From assembly GCA_964636325.1 (NCBI GenBank), contig CAZWRV010000068.1, positions 1 through 33,834 on the forward strand: 33,834 bases of DNA, written 5' to 3'. Of this stretch, positions 28,638-33,834 are shown in pieces. The position numbers and the translations under genes are program-made. The stretch is from CAZWRV01 sp964636325 (GTDB lineage Bacteria; Verrucomicrobiota; Lentisphaeria; Victivallales; GWF2-50-93). Below the pieces are notes generated by a model that saw nothing but the letters and a program-made list of their open reading frames with translations, was not told the origin of the DNA and searched no databases. Position 1 is the first letter of the stretch. Each line of letters starts with the position of its first letter.

Positions 28638-29870
28638 CTACTTGTAAATCATATACTTCTGGGCTTTTGCGCGGAAATTTTCCATGGGTGCCTGCCATGC
28701 GGCGGCGATCTTGGAGTAGCTCCATCCGGCTTCGATGCCGTTCCTGACGGAGGAAGTTCCGGCGGCCTTGTCGAAGCGTCTGAGCCTGTCCTTGTTGCCG
28801 TCGGGTGTCCAGCTGAACCTGTTCGGGTATGTCATCTTGAGATGCGAAAGGATAGCGACTTCCGTGGTGGATGGCTTGAAGCGGACTGGATCGGTGACGC
28901 AGATGAATATGCCGGGGGTCTTGAACTTCGCGTAGATAGACATGTCGGGTGCGGCTTCAAGGGGGACGAAGAGGACGCCGGGCAGCTTGAGGGCGTTGAG
29001 GGCGGCCGCGGACGCCTTGCTGTTCATCCAGCCCGCGGCGACGACCTGGAAGGAACCGGAGGTGCCGCAGGCGATGTTCATGCATCCTGTCTCGCCTATG
29101 GTGCCGGTGGCGGCGAATCCGTATGCGGCGGCGACGTTGGGGATGTTGGGCGAGGGCGGAACCCATGGCAGGCCGGTCTGCTCCCAGCGCATCCCCCTGA
29201 AGTAGTTCTGCATGGGGATCACCGTGAGGCGGCATCTGATCTTCTCCTCGGTGTTGAGGTAGACGGCGAGTTCTCCGACGGTGAGGCCGTAGACGCGCGG
29301 AATCGGATAAAGGCCGATGAAGGAGAGGAACTGCTTCTCGGTGATGGGGCCGTCCATGGTCTTGGCGCCGAACGGGTTGGGACGGTCGAGGACTATGACC
29401 TCCTTGTCGTTCTCGGCGGCGGCGCTCATGCATTCGGCCAGATGCCAGATGTATGTGTAGGCTCGGCTTCCGACGTCCTGGATGTCGTAGACGATGACGT
29501 CGATCTTGTCGAGGGCCTCCTTCGGGGGGCGGTGATCCTTTCCGCCGTAGAGGGTGTATATCGGCACGCCGGACCTCGGATCCTTGCCGCCGGGCACGGT
29601 CTCTCCGGCCTTGAGGTTGCCGCGGATGCCGTGCTCGGGGGCGAAAAGCGCGACCAGCTTGATGTCAGGATGCGCGCGGAAGAGGTCTATGGCGCTGTTG
29701 AGCTTGGCGTCCACGCCGGTCTGGTTGGTCACCAGCCCGACCCTTTTGCCTTTAACCATGCCGACATATTTGGCAAGGAAGACTTCCAGGCCCGAATAGA
29801 CGCGCGCCTGGGTATCGGTCGCAGCCATTGATAGTAGCATGATTGGCAGGACGATTCTTGACATCTTCAT
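28638..29870 (-). CDS. namZ: DUF1343 family exo-beta-N-acetylmuramidase (NamZ/GH171-like)
   Basis: 410 residues from ATG 29870, with a signal peptide ending TQA/RVYSG (MKMSRIVLPIMLLSMAATD). Family motifs are plain: GKRVGLVTNQTGVD, LFAPEHGIRG with Glu79-His80, IYTLYGG, VIVYDIQDVGSRAYTYIWHL, VLDRPNPFG and TVGELA. NamZ enzymes release terminal MurNAc from peptidoglycan fragments and act in recycling or scavenging; the signal peptide places this one outside the cytoplasm. Length is normal. The start is uncertain, as ATGs also occur at 29882 and 29864. It opens the minus-strand run with the membrane protein and the macroglobulin, and diverges from the ankyrin gene. Confidence 0.88.
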   Translation of the reverse strand: MKMSRIVLPIMLLSMAATDTQARVYSGLEVFLAKYVGMVKGKRVGLVTNQTGVDAKLNSAIDLFRAHPDIKLVALFAPEHGIRGNLKAGETVPGGKDPRSGVPIYTLYGGKDHRPPKEALDKIDVIVYDIQDVGSRAYTYIWHLAECMSAAAENDKEVIVLDRPNPFGAKTMDGPITEKQFLSFIGLYPIPRVYGLTVGELAVYLNTEEKIRCRLTVIPMQNYFRGMRWEQTGLPWVPPSPNIPNVAAAYGFAATGTIGETGCMNIACGTSGSFQVVAAGWMNSKASAAALNALKLPGVLFVPLEAAPDMSIYAKFKTPGIFICVTDPVRFKPSTTEVAILSHLKMTYPNRFSWTPDGNKDRLRRFDKAAGTSSVRNGIEAGWSYSKIAAAWQAPMENFRAKAQKYMIYK

Positions 29871-29916
29871 GCAGTTCCCCATATTGAAATAGTCATTTCC
29901 TTGCTGTAACCTATAA

Positions 29917-29945
29917 ATCTTACATTGCATTCATGCATATGGCAA
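29917..29945 (-). promoter_or_regulatory. Candidate promoter of the namZ-like gene
   Basis: On the minus strand: TTGCCA (29940-29945), 17-base spacer, TAAGAT (29917-29922), some 45 bases before the ATG. The hexamers match 5/6 and 4/6 of consensus. No equally good promoter for the divergent ankyrin gene was found in the same gap. Confidence 0.45.
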
Positions 29946-29964
29946 TAGAAAAGGGGTGCTATTT

Positions 29965-30783
29965 ATGGAAAGAATCCTGCTTTTTATGATGCTGGCCTTC
30001 CTGCTTGCGCTGCCCTGGCCGGCATTGCCGGCGGAGGACGGCGGCGGGACGCCTGAGGCCGATGGCAAGGCGGAGTCGAAGGATGCAACGGACGCCAAGG
30101 CGCCGGAGCAGGAGGCCGTCGACGCCAAGTCCGACAGCGCGGACTTCCTGAAGGGGCTCAGCGAGGAGGAGGCCCTCAAGGAACTGAACAACGCCATCCG
30201 CAAAGGCAACATTGAAAGGGTCAAGGCGATCCTTGCTTTCTACCCGAAGCACCTTGAGAAGAAGGACAGCTTCGGCGGAACGCCTCTGTTCAACGCCGTC
30301 GACGCCGGAAAGAAGGAGATTGTAGAACTGCTTATCGCCCGCAAGGCGAGCCTGGCCTGCACCAACGTCTACGGGGACACTGCGCTTCACAGGGCCGCGG
30401 AGTCGGGGTATCCGGAGATCGCAGCCCTCCTTATCACAAGCGGAATCCCGGTGTGGTCAAAGAACAAGAAAGGCGAGTCCGCCATCTTCAAGGCGGTGTC
30501 CACAGGCCAGGACGACGTCGTCCTTCTCCTTCTGGAAAAGGGCGAACTGGTCAACTGCACCGACTCCGCCAACAACACGCCGCTCCACAAGGCGGCCCAA
30601 AGGGGGAAGATGGACATGGTGAAGCTCCTGATCGAGAAGGGGGCGAAAGTGCAGGCCAAGAACAAGAAGGGGCAGAAGCCGGCGGATGTCGCCGCTAACG
30701 ACGAGGTGAAGCAGTTCCTGATCAGGAAGGATCCCGAGGCTCCTAAAGAGGAAGACGCAAAGAAGGAGGGCGAGGACGAATGA
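29965..30783 (+). CDS. Secreted ankyrin-repeat protein
   Basis: 272 residues. Signal peptide MERILLFMMLAFLLALPWPA, cleavage near ALPA/EDG. An acidic low-complexity linker (about 24-60) is followed by about five ankyrin repeats: GTPLFNAVDAGKKEIVELLI, DTALHRAAESGYPEIAALLI, SAIFKAVSTGQDDVVLLLLE, NTPLHKAAQRGKMDMVKLLI, and a final QKPADVAAND. The C-terminus is charged (KEEDAKKEGEDE). Ankyrin repeats bind proteins; the partner is unknown and probably periplasmic. The start is set by AAAGGGG eight bases before ATG; a GTG at 29956 is less likely. The stop overlaps the mtnA start as ATGA, so mtnA translation is probably coupled to it. Confidence 0.85.
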   Translation: MERILLFMMLAFLLALPWPALPAEDGGGTPEADGKAESKDATDAKAPEQEAVDAKSDSADFLKGLSEEEALKELNNAIRKGNIERVKAILAFYPKHLEKKDSFGGTPLFNAVDAGKKEIVELLIARKASLACTNVYGDTALHRAAESGYPEIAALLITSGIPVWSKNKKGESAIFKAVSTGQDDVVLLLLEKGELVNCTDSANNTPLHKAAQRGKMDMVKLLIEKGAKVQAKNKKGQKPADVAANDEVKQFLIRKDPEAPKEEDAKKEGEDE

Positions 30784-31874
30784 TTGATCCAGTCCGTTGG
30801 ATTGCGCCGAGCGGTAACATATTGTCCGAGTTCGCCGAGGGCATTCCGCTGCTGCCCGGTAAACTGCGGCTGATAGACCAGACCCTCCTGCCGGAGCGCC
30901 TCGAATATCTCGAGACCGACGACATCGGCGAAATCTTCGACGCGATCAAGACGTTGAAGGTAAGGGGTGCCCCGGCGATCGGATGCGCGGCCGCGCTCGG
31001 CCTCGCCGCGGTGTCCCAGCACAGCTCCCAGAAGGACGGGCAGGCCTTCATCGCCGAGACGCGCGGCAGCGCGGACTTCCTGGCGAAGTCGCGGCCTACT
31101 GCCGTCAACCTGTTCTGGGCCCTGGACCGCTGCGTCGCCGCGCTAAGGAACTCAGGCAGGGACGATGTCGGCGAACTGAAGAAGCTCCTTCTGAAGGAGG
31201 CGCTGGAAATCCTGAAGGAGGACATCCTGATGTGCAGAAGCATCGGCGAGGCCGGGCTTCCGCTGATGAAGGCGGGGATGGGCGTCCTCACGCACTGCAA
31301 CGCCGGCGCGCTCGCGACAGGCGACTACGGAACCGCGCTCTCCCCGATCTATCTCGCCCACGAGAAGGGAATTCATCTGAAAGTCTACGCCGACGAGACA
31401 AGGCCGCTGCTCCAGGGTGCGCGCCTCACCGCCTGGGAACTGAAAAAGGCGGGCGTCGACGTGACGGTGATCTGCGACAACATGGCCGCCGTCGTCATGC
31501 GCGACAGGAAGGTGGACCTGGTGATCGTCGGGGCCGACAGGATCGCCGTCAACGGCGACGCCGCCAACAAGATCGGAACCTATTCCGTCGCCATTCTCGC
31601 GGACTTCCACAAGATACCGTTCTATGTCGCCGCCCCCTACTCCACCATCGACTTCACCCTGGCCGATGGCTCCGGAATCCCGATCGAGGAACGCGGAGGC
31701 GACGAGATACGCTGCGGCTTCGGCCGCAGGACGGTGCTCCCGGAAATCGCGACATACAACCCCGCCTTCGACGTGACGCCGAACCGCCTGATCAAGGGCA
31801 TCATCACGGAAAAGGGAATTGTCTCGCCGCCGTTCAAGGAGAACATCTTGAAGCTGTACCGGCAGGACAAATAG
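30780..31874 (+). CDS. mtnA: S-methyl-5-thioribose-1-phosphate isomerase
   Basis: 364 residues. It converts methylthioribose 1-phosphate to methylthioribulose 1-phosphate in the methionine salvage pathway. Signatures: IDQTLLPERLEYL near 32-44, KVRGAPAIGCAAALGLA (60-76), THCNAGALATGDYGTAL with catalytic Cys173, and GADRIAVNGDAANKIGTYS with Asp253, both in the family positions. The C-terminus keeps VAAPYSTID and YNPAFDVTPNRLI. Length is typical. It overlaps the ankyrin gene by ATGA. No other salvage genes (mtnK, mtnB, mtnP) are in view, so it may serve a shortened 5'-deoxy-sugar or methylthio shunt with a class II aldolase-type enzyme elsewhere; that is inference. Confidence 0.93.
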   Translation: MIDPVRWIAPSGNILSEFAEGIPLLPGKLRLIDQTLLPERLEYLETDDIGEIFDAIKTLKVRGAPAIGCAAALGLAAVSQHSSQKDGQAFIAETRGSADFLAKSRPTAVNLFWALDRCVAALRNSGRDDVGELKKLLLKEALEILKEDILMCRSIGEAGLPLMKAGMGVLTHCNAGALATGDYGTALSPIYLAHEKGIHLKVYADETRPLLQGARLTAWELKKAGVDVTVICDNMAAVVMRDRKVDLVIVGADRIAVNGDAANKIGTYSVAILADFHKIPFYVAAPYSTIDFTLADGSGIPIEERGGDEIRCGFGRRTVLPEIATYNPAFDVTPNRLIKGIITEKGIVSPPFKENILKLYRQDK

Positions 31875-31891
31875 CCCGTAGTAAAACAAGC

Positions 31892-31969
31892 TTGCGCGCG
31901 CCGCGCGCAATGGACAAAACATGGGGTCCCCCGTATGCGGAGTTGGCCTTTTGCGCGCGCCGCGCGCAA
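31892..31969. repeat. Two copies of the GC palindrome TTGCGCGCGCCGCGCGCAA
   Basis: Exact copies lie at 31892-31910 and 31951-31969, 59 bases apart, in the 120-base gap between mtnA and the membrane glycosyltransferase-like gene. Each is a palindrome apart from the central base. A third exact copy is at 2818-2836. Each can fold into a very stable hairpin and might attenuate transcription. Confidence 0.8.
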
Positions 31970-31994
31970 GCTACTCGAGCTTGAGGAGTAAAGA

Positions 31995-33611
31995 ATGGGC
32001 GGCGGCATATGCAATGAGCAGATAAATCTCTTCGGGCGCACGTTTTCCCGGAAATCGCTCGTCGTCGCCTTCTGCATGCTGGCGGCACTTGTCCCGCTGG
32101 CATACTCGCTGCATACCGCCCACGTCTGGGAGGACTTCTTCATCACGTTCAAGTTCAGCAAGAACCTCTGCGAGGGCAACGGGCTTGTGTATGAGCCGGG
32201 ACAGAGGATACACGGGTTCACTTCGCCGCTCGGGACGCTAGTTCCCGCGCTGTGCTACTGGATAAGCGGCTGCAAGTCGCACATTTCCGCCATCTGGCTT
32301 TTCAGGATTTTCTTCTGCATTCCCGCCTTTGTCTGCGCCGGACTGATTCTGCTGAGGATTATGGAGAAGTCCGGCGGAGGGCCGGTCCAGACGGTCTTCG
32401 CGGCGCTGCTGTTCCTAGTGGAGGCGAAGTCGGTGATGTATTCGGTGAACGGGATGGAGACGGCGTTCATGCTGCTCTTCGTCGGGACGGCTTTCCATTT
32501 CACGCTCAAGGGGATCGAATCGGACTGGCTTATGGTCGGTCTTTCCTGGGCGGGGCTGATGTGGGTCAGGCCGGATGGTTTCATCTTCGCGGGTGCGGTT
32601 CTTGCGGCCTGCCTGTTCTTCGAGCGCAAAACTCTCGGAAGGCGGTCGCTTTGGGCGGTCGTCAAGGCCGCCGCGGTCTGCCTGGCGCTCTATCTGCCGT
32701 GGTTCATCTTCGCGTGGTGCTACTACGGATCCCCGGTTCCGCATACGATCACGGCGAAGAGCGTTCTTATGTCGCATTATTCGCTGCAGGAATATGCGGT
32801 CAACTCCATCAGGAAGCTGCCCTACGGGATAATCTGGGTCTTCGCCCCGGTCTACGCGCAGTTCATGGGATGGCCGCTGATCACCAGGGTCATCTGCGGG
32901 CTTATGGGATTATTTCCGTTCATCTACTGGCTGATCCCCGTCGAGGACAAGCTTGGAAGGAAGGCGTCGCTCGTTTTCTTCTTCCTCTGCTGCTACTCCT
33001 CGGTGATGATATTCCCCTTCCCCTGGTACTATCCGGCGATGGCGTTCTTCGGAATAATCTGCATCGTCAGAGGAACATATTCGATCGCCGGAAGATTAAA
33101 AGTCGAAGGAGTTGAAAAACTCCCCGCCTACGTCCTCTCCTTCGTGTTTCTTGCGATGCTGACCGTGCTCCTGATGTCCGTCCGCGAAATGAGGATACAG
33201 CAGGCCTTGATCGAGACAGGACACCGGCAGAAGATCGGGGAATTCCTCAAGGAGAATATGGCGGCCGATGAAAAGGTCTACCTCGAATGCCTCGGCTACG
33301 TGGGCTACTTCAGCGAAAGGAAAGTCCTTGACTTCTCAGGCCTCGTCACACCGGAGGTCGTCAGGCTCATCAAGGAGAAGAACCTGAACTTCCTGACGCT
33401 CATCCCGGAGCTGAAGCCCGACTGGATCGTCATCAGGAAGCACGACTACGACGTCATCGCCGACACCAAGTTCATGAAGACCAACTACTCCGTCGCCAAG
33501 GAGTTCAACGTCCTAGACCAAGTCATGGCCATAAAATTCCTCCCAGGCCGCGGATACCTCCTCTACGACGCTTGGTTCGTGGTGCTGAAAAAGGTTGAAC
33601 AGAGCAAATGA
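31995..33611 (+). CDS. GT-C-fold integral membrane glycosyltransferase-like protein
   Basis: 538 residues with about ten to twelve hydrophobic segments, the first at 20-38. The first outer loop has the acidic pair Glu46-Asp47 in VWEDFFITFKFSKNL, followed by GNGLVYEPGQRIHGFTSPLG, the arrangement found in GT-C enzymes such as the arabinofuranosyltransferase AftB group, which use polyprenyl-phosphate sugars. A soluble C-terminal part (about 400-538) includes VYLECLGYVGYFSERKVLD and LIPELKPDWIVIRKHDY, also typical. The acceptor is unknown: lipid, protein or surface glycan. GAGGAG lies seven bases before ATG. It is probably transcribed with mtnA unless the GC hairpins between them interrupt it. 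Confidence 0.8.
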   Translation: MGGGICNEQINLFGRTFSRKSLVVAFCMLAALVPLAYSLHTAHVWEDFFITFKFSKNLCEGNGLVYEPGQRIHGFTSPLGTLVPALCYWISGCKSHISAIWLFRIFFCIPAFVCAGLILLRIMEKSGGGPVQTVFAALLFLVEAKSVMYSVNGMETAFMLLFVGTAFHFTLKGIESDWLMVGLSWAGLMWVRPDGFIFAGAVLAACLFFERKTLGRRSLWAVVKAAAVCLALYLPWFIFAWCYYGSPVPHTITAKSVLMSHYSLQEYAVNSIRKLPYGIIWVFAPVYAQFMGWPLITRVICGLMGLFPFIYWLIPVEDKLGRKASLVFFFLCCYSSVMIFPFPWYYPAMAFFGIICIVRGTYSIAGRLKVEGVEKLPAYVLSFVFLAMLTVLLMSVREMRIQQALIETGHRQKIGEFLKENMAADEKVYLECLGYVGYFSERKVLDFSGLVTPEVVRLIKEKNLNFLTLIPELKPDWIVIRKHDYDVIADTKFMKTNYSVAKEFNVLDQVMAIKFLPGRGYLLYDAWFVVLKKVEQSK

Positions 33612-33642
33612 TGGACATGACACTTGACGATTTATGCCGCTA

Positions 33643-33834
33643 CTCCGCTGAAACTTGCCTCAAGTAACGCAGACATTCCTGTCTGCGGAATCGCAGGTAG
33701 GAATACCTGCGCTACTTCAAGTTTCTCGCCGACAGAACTGGCGGATTTCCCCGCCAGATGGCCACTCCTCTGAAACTCACCCATCTTTGTCGCGAACTTT
33801 GTCGTTATCTTTGTCGTCTTCCGGAGGGTTGAGC
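33643..33834 (-). repeat. Mosaic repeat cluster at the window end
   Basis: Read on the minus strand from 33834: CTCAACCCTCCGGAAGACGA, a GACAAAG-rich run, GAGTTTCAGAGGAG, TGGCCATCTG, the hairpin TGGCGGGGAAATCCGCCA, TTCTGTCG, AGAAACTTGAAGTAG, the hairpin GCAGGTATTCCTACCTGC, the hairpin GCAGACAGGAATGTCTGC, and GTTACTTGA...AGTTTCAGCGGAG. Parts match 4097-4166 (69 of 70), 4015-4060 and 1-55. No gene is present in these 223 bases, and the cluster may continue past the window edge. Confidence 0.85.

Overview
The window (about 34 kb, GC-rich, closely packed genes separated by repeat-laden gaps) looks like a chromosomal segment of a bacterium of the Planctomycetes-Verrucomicrobia-Chlamydiae superphylum, most likely Lentisphaerota/Victivallales or a close relative. 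This placement is an inference. It rests on the gene mix (a 2071-residue alpha-2-macroglobulin, secreted LamG/DUF6067 protein, cadherin-like repeats fused to a SUMF1-type domain, a MtaA-like URO-D protein, a NamZ-like DUF1343 protein) and on several families of short palindromic intergenic repeats. No phage genes, transposase, integrase or CRISPR array were seen.

Layout. 1-2.8 kb: an HSL-type esterase on +, facing a - strand pair (a bacterial PurO-type IMP cyclohydrolase and a serine hydrolase). 3.0-7.5 kb: a + strand sugar-phosphate operon (class II aldolase, PHP phosphoesterase, DeoC-like aldolase, FGGY kinase) behind a good sigma70-type promoter. 7.6-11.3 kb: a - strand carbohydrate set (GH20-like hexosaminidase, cupin resembling D-lyxose isomerase, large protein of unknown function). 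11.4-12.7 kb: a MITE, a YkgJ-type Cys-rich protein, tRNA-Arg(CCU) and a frameshifted zinc-ribbon membrane gene. 12.7-16.6 kb: an HxC...C URO-D protein and a secreted cadherin-like/SUMF1 protein. 16.8-29.9 kb: a long - strand run: NamZ-like protein, small membrane protein, alpha-2-macroglobulin, LamG/DUF6067 protein split over two frames, amidohydrolase. 29.9-33.6 kb: a divergent + strand set (ankyrin protein, MtnA, GT-C-like membrane protein).

How the genes may work together. The 3-11 kb block reads as an intracellular route for a sugar: hydrolase(s), cupin isomerase, FGGY kinase, one or two aldolases and a phosphatase. The substrate is not known. The 17-30 kb block is mostly envelope or periplasmic: a thioester-containing macroglobulin with a peptidoglycan-recycling-type enzyme and secreted lectin-like proteins.

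The least explained content is not a classical operon. It is a set of interlocking repeats: (i) a roughly 270-bp MITE with TA-flanked terminal inverted repeats, one end of which supplies the last residues and stop codon of a hydrolase; (ii) a mosaic repeat of swappable modules, including exchangeable hairpins, one copy of which supplies a gene's ribosome binding site; (iii) a CTGCGA-N3-TCGCAG palindrome found in gaps and also inside coding sequence; (iv) GC-only palindromes. A second notable locus is the LamG/DUF6067 gene, where a UAA stop preceded by an SD-like AAGGAGG separates two frames of what appears to be one protein.
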